From Parasponia andersonii (Eukaryota > Streptophyta > Magnoliopsida > Rosales > Cannabaceae), in assembly GCA_002914805.1 (NCBI GenBank), contig JXTB01000035.1:124001-188000 (forward strand): a stretch of 64,000 bases of DNA, given 5' to 3'. Made by a program: the position numbers and the translations under genes. Positions within the stretch are counted from its first letter, which is position 1, and every line of letters begins with the position of its first letter. The notes under the pieces were generated by a model. The model made no database searches. It saw only the letters and a list, made by a program, of their open reading frames with translations, and was not told the DNA's origin. Below, piece after piece: positions 39,701-52,177 of this stretch.

Positions 39701-42700
39701 GGTGAGAATCATATTATCCGACAAAAAGCCTTGAGTGTTTCTCCAAAGAGCAATCGTCCTGGTTTTGCAAAGGCATATTCCGAGGTTAGTTGTGATAAAC
39801 ATTAAACATGCATACTCAGGAATTTGCATTTTGAATTACAAACTCTCTGCATGTGAAGACTTAGTCCAATTGATTCAGTTCTTTTTCTAATCTTTCTTTG
39901 GCATATGGAGAAGAGCTTATGACTAGTATTTAATGTGTGCATTTCTGATTTTCTTTTTAAATGATACCAGAAAAACTCTGGTGCACTTGTTGTTCCTCAC
40001 ACTGAGCGGAAGCTATTATTTGTGAGTTGTGACCTTGTTTCCAGTTCTAAGAGTTTAGGATAGTTCCCAAAATGTTTCTTCTTATGTAATATATTTGGCG
40101 CAGGAATCGCCCACACCTACGAAGCTTATTGTGCCTTTTTCACATGGCTTGTCAGAATCACGCCGACCAAAATTAACTGCAGACAGGCATCAGGTCTTTT
40201 CTCTTGTTTCTTTTACTGAGAAGATTTTGAAACTACACATGATTTTGTAATTGAATGTGTCATCATCATGAAATGAGCACCTGGTGATTTTGATGTGATG
40301 AGCACGTTTAATTTCTTTTGTTGTTGCTGTGCTTCTAATATTATTGATCCTTGGGTGTAATGCGGTTTGGTGTTCAGGAGAACTATGAATTTCTTTCAAG
40401 GTGTATCAAAGAAGACTTGGGGTTTATAGATGGAAAACCATTGGCAGCATGTATCATATACAAATGTCTTCTTCATTGGCATGCCTTTGAGTCTGAGCGA
40501 ACAGCCATTTTTGACTATATAATTGAGGGAATAAATGAAGTTTTGAAGGTACTTGCTTCAGCCTTACTGATCTGGCCAAGTCTTTCGGTTTTCTTTTGCT
40601 GTTGAAAATGATGTTTTATTAGTAGCTGACATCAGATTATGTTATAGAGCTAGTTTTGGGTATTGTTGGGTGGGGAAAGAAAAAGAGGGGAAACTATAAG
40701 TAAATCTATGGTCTTTGATGTACTTGATTAGAATTTATTCCAATAATTTATTAGGTTGAGTTGTGCTCTAGGACTGTAGAACATAGTTGTTATAGAATGT
40801 CTTAAAAGTATGCAATCACCCTTGTTTCAGGTTGGTGATGAGATCATTACCCTGCCATATTGGTTGTCCAATGCATCAGCACTTCTATGCCTACTTCAAA
40901 GGAATTTAAGATCAAACGGTTTCCTAACTACAACTCCTCAGCGTTCTGCTGGGTCTACTGGATTGGCTGGCAGGATTGGGCATGTGAGTTACAGACAAAT
41001 TATGATATTGTTTGATTGTTTCTTTGTATGTTGAGGTTGCATTCTCATGTTTTCAATAAGTCTTTCTTTAGTGAAAAAAAATTTATATTCTCATGTTCTT
41101 TCCCTTCCTGAAAAAGAATTATTCTTGTGAATAAATTGCGCAGTTAAATTTGAGTGTTTGGTTTCTTGTAGTTCACATAAAGTTCAAATTGTAAACCCCT
41201 GGCACTTTATCAACACAGGAGTGCAATCCACCACTTAATCACATTGAAGAATAATATTTTTAAACAAAATTCTGTACAGGGGATTGGGATCTTTTTATAT
41301 ATATTTGTCTTTTTTTCCTTTTAGTCGGTGCCACTTGGTATGTACCTACTGTAGGAAAAGCTTATGCTAGGCTATAGAGTTTTGTCTTGCCACCGTAATA
41401 ACGTATTAGCATGCAATTGTTGGCTTCCTATTGGTATTTTAAGATTTCTGTCACTTTTTTAAACTTCTTGTATGAATGTACCATTGTACCTCGCGAGAAT
41501 TTCTGTTGTTGGTTCATTGTATTGCTGAGTAACTTTTGTTTCAGATCTGTCTGATCTTAATTTTCATTTTATAGGGATTAAAATCTTCTTTTAAATACAT
41601 TGGGTTTGAAGATGGTGTAACACATGTAGAAGCAAGGTATCCAGCTATACTGTTCAAACAACAATTGACTGCTTGTGTAGAGAAGATTTTTGGCTTAATT
41701 CGTGACAATTTGAAGAAAGAATTGTCTCCACTATTGGGCTTATGCATTCAGGTGAATTTCTTCTTCAGGATGATTTGCGGGAGCTATACTTTACATGAAA
41801 GCTACAATGAATTTGGATTTCTTGCGCATTAATAATGATCTTCTAGACAGTTTAATTGTGTAAGATAAACAATGAGTTTCAAGGGTATAAATAGTTTCCC
41901 GTTTAAGTGTCTGGAGCATACTTACGAGCAATGCTTTTCTTCAGTTGTGTTACCACTTTTTGTTGCTTTGCAATTTCTTTCAACATCCATTATTTGAAGT
42001 CTGATTTTTTTTAATTATATTTCTATGTAGTTGTGCAACATATTTTAACATTACATTAGATGAGTGAGGTGTCAATTTCAAATACCTCCAAGTGTTTGTT
42101 TGTGTCAAGATGTGTGATCAAGTTTGACAGTCTCCATATCTTTTTAACGTATGAGAACTTGTATATTTTCTACTTTTAAAAGAAAACAATTAGTTGAAGA
42201 GTAAGAGTGTTGTTTTTAATCTGTAAGATGCAGTTTCTGGATTATTTGGTCCTGTGATCTTTATTTTGTTTTATGAAATAGTCCCATAAATATGATTGCG
42301 TGCACTTTTGGCCAGCTTTATTTTGTTTGTGCATGGGATTCTGTTGACATTATTGTGTTTTGGTTATGCTTGTAAGGCCCCAAAAAATTCACGAGGACAT
42401 GTTGGAAAGTCATCTAGATCACCTGGCGTTGCTCCTCAGCAAACACCTGGTAATCAGTGGGAGAATATCATCAAGTTTCTTGATTCTCTTATGAGTCAAT
42501 TACGTGGAAATCATGTAAGTAATATTTAGCATTTGCTTTCTCTAATATTTTGTGTCTTCTTTCTTCTTTATATTTTTTTTATAATCTGTAAGATGTCTGC
42601 TGTAACCACTATTGTTTTCTTTTTTTCTATGTATAACTAAAATTGTTTTGTTACTCGGCTTTAGAGTAGTGTTTGTTAGTATAATCTTCCCTTTTCAATA

Positions 42701-44862
42701 ATCTGGTGAATAACTTGATCTTTCAAATAGAAGCTCTGAACTCTTCTGGTCCTTTGATCTTCTATTTACGTATTGAGTTTTGCACTGTTGAGCTTATCAA
42801 ATCTCAGTATTTTTTACCAGTCTGATATAGTTTGCTAAGCTGAAATCAAGATAACCTGAGTCTAGTTCTGTAGCTTGCCACCTGATAGCTGACCAAGCAG
42901 GATTAGACGATTGATTATTGTTATTGATTATGCATTATTGAAGCTGCAAGAATACCCTACTTTATTGTTTTATTCTGCTTTTCTGATTCAAACAATTTCT
43001 GTCATTCAGGTACCTTCCTTTTTCATCCGCAAGCTGATTACACAGGTTTTCTCTTTCATTAATATATCACTGTTCAACAGGCAAGGGTTCATTACTTAGC
43101 TTCCAATTTCTTTTAATTTGAATGTTCTTTTTTGATTCTCATAAAGAGCGATGTACCAAGTGAAACTTCCTTTTTGGTAGTTTGCTTCTGAGACGTGAAT
43201 GTTGCACGTTTTCAAATGGGGAATATGTAAAGTCTGGTCTAGCAGAATTGGAGAAATGGATAGTTAATGCAAAGGAGGAGGTAACAAATTTTCTTTTGGC
43301 ATGGTATCAATAATTGCTAATCCTGTATTCAATGTCGGTATTTCTGTGCGATGTAGTTTGCAGGAACATCGTGGCATGAACTCAACTATATTAGGCAAGC
43401 CGTTGGTTTTCTGGTATAAGCCATAGCCACTTTGCTTTTATTTTATATTTTGTTTTGTATAAGTTATTTTTTCCAAGTATTATCAATGGTTAGTTGAGAT
43501 TTATCTTCTGCATCATGGAATTGATGTAGGTAATACACCAGAAGAGGAAAAAATCTCTCGAAGAGATTAGACTGGATCTGTGTCCGGTATCTTCTTCTAC
43601 AGTTTCCCATTCTATCTTGATGCTTCCTTTCTTTCCTTTTGTTTTGCTTATTTTTTTAAGAAAGAAAATTGATTTTGAATGTCAATCGAGTGGTTTTTTA
43701 TTCATGTACAGGCACTGACAGTCCGGCAAATCTATCGAATAAGTACTATGTACTGGGATGACAAATACGGAACTCAGAGTGTGTCGAACGAGGCACGTTG
43801 CATTTTCAGTTCATTTTTTTTGTTGTGATTCGGTCATTAAATTTTCCCTTTGGTTCTGAAGATTGTTTATATTAGCAGGTGGTTGCACAAATGAGAGAAA
43901 TTTTAAACAAGGACAACCTGAATCTGACCTCCAATTCATTCTTGCTTGATGATGATTTAAGGTGATTTCTTTGACCCTATCAAATTACTTTGGAGTATCA
44001 AATAATTCTGGTATGGTATTGCCAGCATAAATGCAGAATTTTTTACTGAACAGAAATTCCTTGTTGATGAGTAGGCTTTTAGTATCTTTTGAGCTGGAAC
44101 TTGTTCTAGCTTTATCCAATCCCAAATCTCCGATAAGGCATGCTTTCATTCTGTTGCTTCCGCTTGCATTTGATTTTTTTTTCCGCCCTGGATGCATCCT
44201 ATATAGAGGGAAAAGTTAAAAAGAAAACATGGCACAGAAATTCATGAAACTGGGGACACGGAAAAGACTAAAGGACGGATTCATTAGAAATGCCTAAAAT
44301 TAGAAACTTGCAAGCTTTTGTAGAATTTTGTTTGTACACTTGCATTAACTAAAAGGGAATTTGACGTGGATAGTAGTAATTTGGACTGAAATAACATTTT
44401 TGGGAGTATTTTGAAAAATGACTTTTCTAGAATTGTCAGTGTTGTATGACGGAGGTCACACTCACACACAACACTCAAACCATACCGATCAAGGTCACAA
44501 ATTATGACCGTCATAATTACTAGTCCAATACTGACATTGCTAGAAAAGTCATTTAGTCCAAATTACTACTAGTCAGGCTCATTTCCCTAACTAGAATACC
44601 TGAACGATTGTTAGAGCTTTACAGTAGAACAGTTCTACCCGGCCCTTGGGCCTTAAAATATAGGGTGACGAACCATTTGGCATGCAGTTGTTTACAGGTT
44701 CTGACTGTTGTTATCTTGACTCTACTTTCTCATTGCAGCATTCCATTCTCTACCGAGGATATTGATATGGCTATTCCTGTCATAGACCCTTCAGATGTTG
44801 AAATTCCAAGTTTCTTGTCTGAATACCCATGTGCGCAGTTCCTTGTTCAGCAACAAAATTAG
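27771..44862 (+). CDS. XI-I: Class XI myosin, XI-I type (38 coding exons, 1517 aa)
   Basis: Actin-based motor; the Arabidopsis XI-I orthologue acts at the nuclear envelope in nuclear movement. Exons: 27771-27890, 28017-28163, 28843-28988, 29083-29239, 29619-29677, 29801-29957, 30492-30641, 30782-30918, 31246-31392, 31486-31587, 32551-32608, 32721-32822, 33253-33290, 33385-33511, 33623-33796, 34310-34441, 35277-35386, 35745-35805, 35919-36096, 36966-37171, 37542-37661, 37760-37858, 38148-38369, 39259-39398, 39673-39784, 39971-40021, 40104-40193, 40378-40548, 40831-40983, 41575-41751, 42377-42514, 43010-43080, 43181-43280, 43357-43413, 43530-43586, 43712-43792, 43879-43961, 44739-44862. Total 4554 nt, frame kept throughout. 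SH3-like start (WVEDRNLAW), P-loop GESGAGKT 153-160, switch I NDNSSRFG 206-213, switch II DIYGFE 430-435, IQ repeats about 736-870, coiled coil about 877-1067, globular tail with DIL region about 1115-1517. Introns 14, 32 and 36 have GC donors. Confidence 0.95.
34868..35019. mobile_element. MITE-like insertion in myosin intron 16
   Basis: The left end TTTTGGGGCATGTTTGGGAT (from about 34870) is an imperfect inverted match to the right end ATCCAAACACTCCCAAAA (to about 35016). The ends enclose about 150 bp of non-coding sequence. Size and TIRs fit a small non-autonomous DNA transposon. The intron (34442-35276) still has normal splice signals. Confidence 0.55.
38480..38660 (-). mobile_element. 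Possible antisense SINE in myosin intron 23
   Basis: On the minus strand GGTTCGAGTCC (38586-38576) matches the Pol III B-box consensus exactly. It sits in a block less AT-rich than the rest of the intron, CCCACGGGGACTCGAACCCC on the plus strand. A clear A box about 30-50 bases upstream on the minus strand is not obvious. This could be a SINE inserted antisense to the gene or a tRNA-like relic. Confidence 0.45.
44371..44571. repeat. Imperfect inverted repeat in myosin intron 37
   Basis: The right arm 44530-44571 is the reverse complement of two left-arm blocks, TAGTAGTAATTTGGACT at 44371-44387 and AATGACTTTTCTAG near 44417-44430 running to GTCAGT (44440). The left arm carries about 27 extra bases between the blocks. 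Inner motifs ATGACGG and CCGTCAT also pair. It is probably a foldback or MITE relic. Confidence 0.65.
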
Positions 44863-45649
44863 ATTCAAGTCAAAATGTACAGAAAAATGCCTCATTTTAG
44901 AGTAGCCTATGAAGATTTGATATTTGTATGGAGCATCAAGCCGCGCTTTCTAAGTCGAAGTTGAATCTAGGGAGGCAACTTGTTTCGGTGAATGTCATTG
45001 CAGGGTTCCTCAGGCTTGATGTACGCATAATCACTTGCATTTGTATGTTTAGCTAGTTGCAAGTCATTGGCAATTTTTTCAATTTTTTTTCTCTCTTCCT
45101 CGGGATGGAGCTTCTTTTTTCATGAAGCTCATCATATAGTTTGTACCGTCGAATTAGGTTATCTATTGTTCTCTGTTGTATATTTTGTGTTTTGTACATG
45201 AACATCTAGGTAAGGGTAGGATATCTCATTTGTATGCGTATATTTGTTGTACTAATTTAAATCCATTATAATGTGCTTATCCTCAACACAGGTCCGTATC
45301 ATGGTTGCTTTCTGGCTTTATATTACAGTTTATATTAGAAGCTTTCGTACTAAAATTGAACCCAAATATTTTATCGTCTAAATTTCTCGTTTTAATTCTT
45401 GTCCAGCAAGTTCAATATGTTATTATTATCAGCCAAAGCTCTGAAATGTGTACATTCGTATCCCTATATATATATATATATATAAATGTATACATATATG
45501 TATATGTATATCGAAAACAACTAGTGATTGAATTGAAAATCAGTCGAGGTCGAGACAATACTAATTACAAAACTCTGGTTCGTACAAACACGAGAGGGGA
45601 GGCAAAAGAGAGTTAAAGCGCAGTGAGGTTAGTGTCATTCCATAGAAGC
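44863..45649. other. Convergent 3' spacer between myosin XI-I and OXS3-like gene
   Basis: There are 787 bp between the two stop codons, holding both 3' UTRs. The sequence is AT-rich, with a (TA)n tract at 45464-45484. I cannot assign poly(A) sites. Confidence 0.6.
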
Positions 45650-46916
45650 TCAATGTCGTAAGTCAGCCAAGGAGAAAGACCTTAAGGAGGAGAAGTTTCT
45701 TTGAGTGGGCGAGGATGAAGACGACGACGGCGGAGCCTTAGTAGTATTTCTTGCTTGTGGATGCAGTGGTGGGAGTGGCGGTGGAGATCTTGAAAAGGAC
45801 TCGTCACTGGTACTGTTACTGCTCTCGGAGCTGCTCATAGCGACCGCCAAAGCCAGCGTGCTCCGACTCGAGCTGATCGGCCTCTTCGATATCCCGCTGC
45901 CATTGCTTCTCAGCGGAAAGCTCCGGTTCTTCTCCCAAACGTGATTGAAAGCTAGAAGGTTCCTTCGCTTTCTGGAATAAGCATTTTCTGGTTTAGCAAT
46001 GTCCTTAATGGAGGAAGCGGAGACAGCGTCTCCTAGACTCGTGAACGACTTCGATTTGCCATTGTAAAAGCTCGAGATTCCTCTCCTGCAAAATAATTTC
46101 ATCATCAAGAGTTGTTTCATCAAGTAAAGTAAACAAAATCAACGGTGATCATGAATTAGATCTGGAATGAAATTCAAAAAGTAGAACATAATTTATTATT
46201 AATTTTATCATATTTGAATAATATGTTTTATATATTATGGCATCTCGTATCTCCATTTTAAAGGTCAAAAAGAATCAAAATCCCCAAACAGCCAAAGTGC
46301 TCTTCGAATCTGAAAAATCAACATCGATCCTTCGATATTTCAAAGGCGAAGTTTGTTTTCTTTTAGCTTACTAGCTTTTCAAAGATTGGAGCGTGAAAAA
46401 TAGACTCTCAAAGTCAAAATCACACCTTATAATTTATTCAAAAATTTAACAAAATAAAAATACAAACCGATCAACAAACCCATTAACACCGGTTCAGTTT
46501 TTTTTTTTTCCTTTTAAATTAATAAAATTGATGAAGAAATAATACCTGATAGGCAAAACCTCCTCCAAGGCGTCCATCATTTCCAGAGGACCTTTATAGG
46601 AGCTCTGAGCCTCATTCTCCTCAGAATCTTCGCCGTCCGAGCACGATCTCTCCGACAAATCGCTATTCTTACCGATCGAAGACAAAGACGACGACGATGG
46701 AGATGAAGACGCAGAACAAGAGTTAGAGGTGGAGGCACTGAATGCATTCGAATCCTTCACCGCGTCATCATCGTCGGCTGCGGCGGCGGCGATAGCGGTG
46801 GCTCTGCCTTCTTGCTCCGGCGAGTCGAAGAGTAAGCTGCATGGAGCGACGCCGGCGCGTGTGAATCCAGAAGGCTCGATGTCGATCCTCCGGTTACTCT
46901 CGAATGCAATCGACAT
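45650..46916 (-). CDS. OXIDATIVE STRESS 3-like protein (2 exons, 268 aa)
   Basis: Two exons on the minus strand: 46916-46546 and 46085-45650 (807 nt; 268 residues plus stop). The 460-bp intron has GT at 46545-46544 and AG at 46087-46086, and splits an Arg codon. The join creates ALEEVLPIRRGISSFYNGKS, then KSFTSLGD (116-142), the diagnostic core of the plant OXS3/O3L family. Known members are small, mostly nuclear, Ser-rich proteins linked to heavy-metal and oxidative stress tolerance and to chromatin. The rest is low complexity: an Ala/Asp run (about 42-51), long Ser runs (about 62-80), an acidic stretch (about 94-102) and a Pro/Ser-rich C-terminus. The biochemical role is not evident from sequence, and paralogue identity is unknown. 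Confidence 0.9.
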
Positions 46917-47150
46917 TATGACTTTGTTTGGAGATTTTCAATGCTGATCAGAGATATCTTGGTGACTTAGAAGATCGATCTAAGAGATACGAAGAAGGAA
47001 GGAAGGAAGGAAGGAAGGAAGAAGAAGGAGTTTTGGTCAGAAGTGGAAGACCGCCATCGATGATTTATCAGATCTTCTCTTCAAACAAGAGCTAAACACA
47101 GAGAAAGAAAGAGAGAGAGAGAGAGAGAGAGAGGAGACAACCTTATATAT
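46917..47150 (-). promoter_or_regulatory. OXS3-like gene 5' leader and proximal promoter
   Basis: Upstream of the ATG on the minus strand. It contains (GGAA)n (46997-47020) and (GA)n (47108-47132), which are pyrimidine-rich in the sense of the gene. TATATATA at about 47144-47151 is a possible TATA box or part of a TA tract. Confidence 0.5.
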
Positions 47151-50100
47151 ATCATCAATATTTTTGTATCTATATATTTAATGTTATAATGTAATTATGG
47201 TGGGGGACTTGATTAGTGGATAAACTGCTGGTAAAGCAATTAAATCTTTTCCGCAAATTGTTTAATTAATGTAAATTAATATTAAAAGAAATAAGTAGGT
47301 AATTAAATAAATAATTAATAAAAGTGATGGCAGGTTGTGCAAGACATGGCCTTATCCTCACAGGTCACCAACTGGACTTTTTGGAAACGTTCTGATAACT
47401 TCCCATCCAATATTACAAAGGTTGTTTCCAAATTCTTTTCAGTACAAAAAATGTGCTCTTTTCTGCTGCTTCACGTCACATTCTACTTAATTTGTTCCCT
47501 CCCTCCCTCCCTCCTTCTTCCGATCACATCATTTAAACAATTTCTCTTCTTTTTTATTTATTATTTTTAAAATTTCAAGGAAAAAAAACGTGTCATGAAA
47601 AGAAAATAATATTAATGAGACTTGTAACATTTAGCCCTACAAATTAATAAATGTAGATGTAAAGGAACCATAAAACAAAGCCTACTTATGTAAGTATGTG
47701 GATATGTTAAAAACATATTTCTATTAGTCACTAATAATAAAATGATAAATCCATTTTGGAGGAAATAAATTTGAAGGTTTTGCTTGAAATATCACTATCT
47801 TTTTTTTTTACAATTTTTTATTTCCAAAAAAAAAAAAAAAAAGCCGCTGGGAGGTTTGATTAATTGAAGAGATAAGATCAGTTGATGAAGAGGAACATGA
47901 TCATCAGGAGTTGAGAGGGTACGGACTATCCATAGAGACAAAGCATATTCGGATTCGGGAAGCTAGGCCCATGGGGGGAGCTGCCCGTGCCCGAGCAGCC
48001 CGGATGTGAAAAATGAGGAGGTCATAAGAGAGTCCACGTGGATGAGAGAGGAAGGGAAGGAAAAAGAAAGAAACGGTGGGTAGAGACGACACGTTGAAGA
48101 AGATGGTCGATCCGAGATTTGATCTACTCTAGTGTCGGGTGAGATTACGTGGAAATTATCCCAATTACATTACTTTTGGGTCTGCTGAGCCTTATCCACT
48201 TTGTGTGGGGCCCACCCACCCCCTCTTCGTCTCTCTCTCTCTCTCTCTACCTCTTCGGATAAGATCTCTGTCTTCCTTCTCTCTCCTCCCAGCCAGCTTT
48301 CATTTTGAAATCGTAAGATCACCTTTTCTAAGAGCATTACTCAGCCGAGCTATTAGGTTTGGTTAATACTGATGAGTGTTTAACTAATTTAGGTATATTC
48401 CTAGTATCTTTTTTACTTCAACACATTAATCTAATGTCTCACAAGTCGTATGTTAAGTTCAACAAAAATATCTTTTAGTTTTTTTTAGGTGACAAATCTG
48501 TCATTATAAAAAGTATTAACTTTACAATAATAGATTGAAATAGAAGAAGAAATTCTTTTAACAGGTAAGCTAAGTTTTTTCCAATTTTAAGAATATCCTA
48601 GCTAAGTTAAATGTAATTAGTTTATTATGACACCAAGAAAAAAAAAAGAAAAAGCGAAAATGCATCCAACGATAACAAGCATTGACTCAAAAAATTAGAG
48701 ATTTATAATCAATATTCATGACTAAATCTAGATAGAAACTTTTCACGTTTCATAAACTCTTTATGTTCAAATCTTTCATGCTTCGTAAAGATATAATATC
48801 ATAATTTAATCGCTTGAACTTAACAATAAAAAAGTATATGTAGCAAAGATAAAAATAAAAAAGTATAAATAATTTTTTCAATATTAATCAAAATAAATAA
48901 CATATACATACCAGCTCACACTTGTTTGTTTCTCTATAAAGATTTTCTTTTGAGATGTTTTTCTCTATAAAGATTATAGACATATGAATAGTTTCTCATT
49001 TTATATTCAAATATTATTAATTCTTTAAGGTGAACCGTAAAAAAAATACTTTCAAGTCTGAACATTCTGTAATTTAAACTTTAAATTTTAGACTCTGTAA
49101 AATAATATCCCGAAATTAAGAATTACTAAATATTAATACCCTAGACTGAATTTTTGATCAATTTTAGTAGCGAAAAAATAATAATACCCTCTATTAAAAC
49201 TAGATCAGTCATTATTATTCTCATGAATTTTGAAGATATTATTACCTTTTATCAATTAAAGTTTTTAAAAAAGTCAAATGGTGGTATTAATTTTCAGAAA
49301 TTCTGAATTTCGTGATATTATTTTATAGAGCTCAAATTTCAGGTGTTACTTTTTCATTGGAGATAAAAATTTATATATTAGATCTTATATTGAGTCTCGC
49401 TTGAAATATCATTCTACCTTTCAGTGAAAAACTGACACTATATGGCACCTTAAGATGCCCAACAACATTACTCATTGCTATAAGACAGTAGTTGAGTTGG
49501 CAAAATATTTATTTTTATATAATCATTATTTTTTACTAATCTCTTGGCTGTATAGGCCCATATAATTAAAACAATATTTTCTCATACTATAGTCTTGTTG
49601 TGAGTGAATTATATTAAATTTTCTATGTTCTTTATTATTTTACTATTATTTTAACAATATTTTGTTAGTCGTCGAAATCCAATTTCGTATTCCGGCCATC
49701 GATGATCATATTATATCAAAATCGTTAGATGGTTATGAAAAAACGCTATCAACAAATATCATAATAAAATATTTGCATTGATTATTAATTGATCATCTAC
49801 TTTGTTCAATTAACCCTAATTCTATATATATAGTTACTAATCTAATAGGTATTTTTTTATTTACGTGTAAATATGTTTTTTTAGTGATTAGGTTATGAAA
49901 AAATATGTATTATTAATATTATTTTTTATTCTATATATATAGTTACTAATCTAATAGGTATTTTTTTTATTTACGTGTAAATATGTCTTTTTAGTGTTTA
50001 GATTGTTATGAAAAAATATGTATTATTAATGTTATTTTTTTATTTTTTATTATAAAAAAAATATATAATAAATTTTTATTAATCATAATATAAAGTACGT

Positions 50101-50546
50101 ATGGGTAAAAAAAAACTATTAATACCCATATATATATATATATATATATGTATGCCTCATTTTAACTGTTTCCAGCCAAAAAAGAAAAAAAGAATAGAAA
50201 AAGAGAGAGAAAAAAGTGAAAAGAAAAGAAAACCGTTTGCGGCTTATGCATGCGTTTTGTTAGGCTTGAGTTGAGCCGTTTGGCTGAATTTGGATGTGAT
50301 GCGTATCTACTAGGATTTTGCAAGGGACCTACCGACCAAGTCCGCAGCTTCTGCGAAGCTTTATTCTTGAATTTCGTGGTGGGACCCACACGTTCACTCG
50401 AGGAGAGTTTATACGACCACGTGTCCCAACCGCTCTTGTTTATTTATTGCATTCTACGTCTACGTCTCCCAAGTCACGTGATCGAGATAGTGGAACAGTG
50501 GATCAATCTCCTATGACTTACGGCGTACACCTGGGCTAAGCTAGTC
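47151..50546. other. Intergenic DNA, no gene seen
   Basis: AT-rich spacer with two less AT-rich patches (about 47890-48370 and 50230-50546). The first has a perfect palindromic G-box CCACGTGG at 48034-48041, about 1.1 kb upstream of the OXS3-like start. The second has CACGTG at 50418-50423 and 50475-50480, just before the assembly gap. No coding exon is supported. Confidence 0.45.
49821..50043. repeat. Tandem duplication of an about 110-bp unit
   Basis: Copies 49821-49929 and 49930-50043. Both start TCTATATATATAGTTACTAA and contain CTAATCTAATAGGTATTTTT and ATGAAAAAATATGTATTATT. They differ by a few substitutions and small indels. The inner motif matches the terminus of the MITE family at 57790-58302. 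Confidence 0.85.
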
Positions 50547-50575
50547 NNNNNNNNNNNNNNNNNNNNNNNNNNNNN
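50547..50575. other. Assembly gap, 29 N
   Basis: A run of 29 undetermined bases. The true length of missing sequence is unknown. Another single N lies at 52181 beside a TA tract. Confidence 0.99.
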
Positions 50576-51700
50576 TCTAACCCTTTATTAGCCTACGGAA
50601 GATGATTTGTAACGAATTAATAATAATTTTATTTATTTTCCCTGGAAATATGATACAATTGTTTGGTTTTGTTTTTGGGCTCTAAGTATTCACATGTTGC
50701 ACTTGTATAGTTCATTTGTTATGAAATGGATTCTTCCTTCAAATCCAGAAATTTGATTTAAATGTGGTTGTGGCAACTATTTTGTTACGTTTTCTCTATT
50801 ATTTTTATTTTAAGAAATTCAATTAAATTAAAACCATGAAAGAGGAAAATTAGTTAATCTTTTTTCGTTGCATATCTTTAATTAAATGGACAATGATAGG
50901 TGTTCTAATTAATTTAACAAAATTTTTATACCAATATGTAATAAGTGAGTTATTACTATTCATTTAGTGTACTAAAATTTATTATTAAAAATTTATCATA
51001 AATAAATTTAATATCATTTATTTGTCACATGTGTGCATTAAAAATTTAGTAAACTAATTAATTAAAAACTGAAATCAAAATTTTCTTACTCAAGGTCACT
51101 AATTTAATTTTTAGATTGATTAATAAAGAAGAAACGATAAATAGTTGTCACTTTAACAAAGAAGAAACGATAAATAGTTGTCACTTTAACAAATCCATCA
51201 AATTATTTATGGAAATTGACAGAACAAATGAATTGTGTAGAGGATGAATGCAACGTGTCACGGTTTTTAGCATTAAATTCTACAACAACTACAATTCGGG
51301 ATTGAAGAAAAGACAATTAAGTTTTTCATGAATTATAAAGACGTTGAAGTTAGCTATTTGTTGTAGTTAGTATCTTTTTTTTTTTTTAACCCTTTTAGTT
51401 CAGTTTTATAAAGGTTGTAAATAAGATAACTACGATAAAATGAAATGCATAAAAATAATAAAGCAGTAAAAGATGGATAGAATTTTAGCATTGTTCAGTG
51501 ACAAAAAGATGGTTTGCATTTACATTTATTTCACCATTTGAGATGGATTACAAATGGGATGTACCACGACCCAAAATTCGGGTTAGTGGTAGAAGGAGAA
51601 TTTTACAAAAGTGGAGAAATTCCTTAATTTATTTGAAAAGTGTCAAAAGTTCTAGTTTTTATAAAAACGGTCTATTTAAGTAAAGTAATCAGAATTCTAT
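50576..51700. other. Intergenic DNA right of the gap
   Basis: AT-rich spacer with a 33-bp exact tandem duplication (listed separately). No gene seen. Confidence 0.5.
51125..51190. repeat. 33-bp exact tandem duplication
   Basis: A unit beginning AAAGAAGAAACGATAAATAG and ending GTCACTTTAAC occurs at 51125-51157 and again at 51158-51190 without differences. Confidence 0.9.
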
Positions 51701-52141
51701 TCCGTGAACCACTCCCACAATTCGTATACACCATCAAACATAGATTGAATAATTATTTAAAAAAGCAAAACCATGTATAAAACCCAGTATCATCATCATC
51801 CACCACAAAAGTCAAATACCAGAATGGCATACATAAATTTGCAGACAAAATAGAAAGCAGAAATCTTGGTTCAATGCTAATACAAAACCCAAATAGTTCA
51901 AAGACTATGATAATAAACTCTTAGCATTACCAAGAGACGAACTGCAATCCGGATAATCTTTTACTCCTTTTGATCACCAAAATCGCAATAGACACCACCT
52001 AAAGAGGAAGGTAGGGGGGATGAGCATAAAATGCCCAGTAGGAAAAATAATTACCTCGATTGAAGACATTTAGTGATGGGGAATTCCTGCATGGTTAGTT
52101 TAGTCCAAAACATCCATATATATATAATCCAAACCAAAAAT

Positions 52142-52177
<36 letters not shown>

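Noticed and set aside
48139..48366. 75-residue frame with CT repeats
   Set aside because: Microsatellite-driven composition and no homology recognised.
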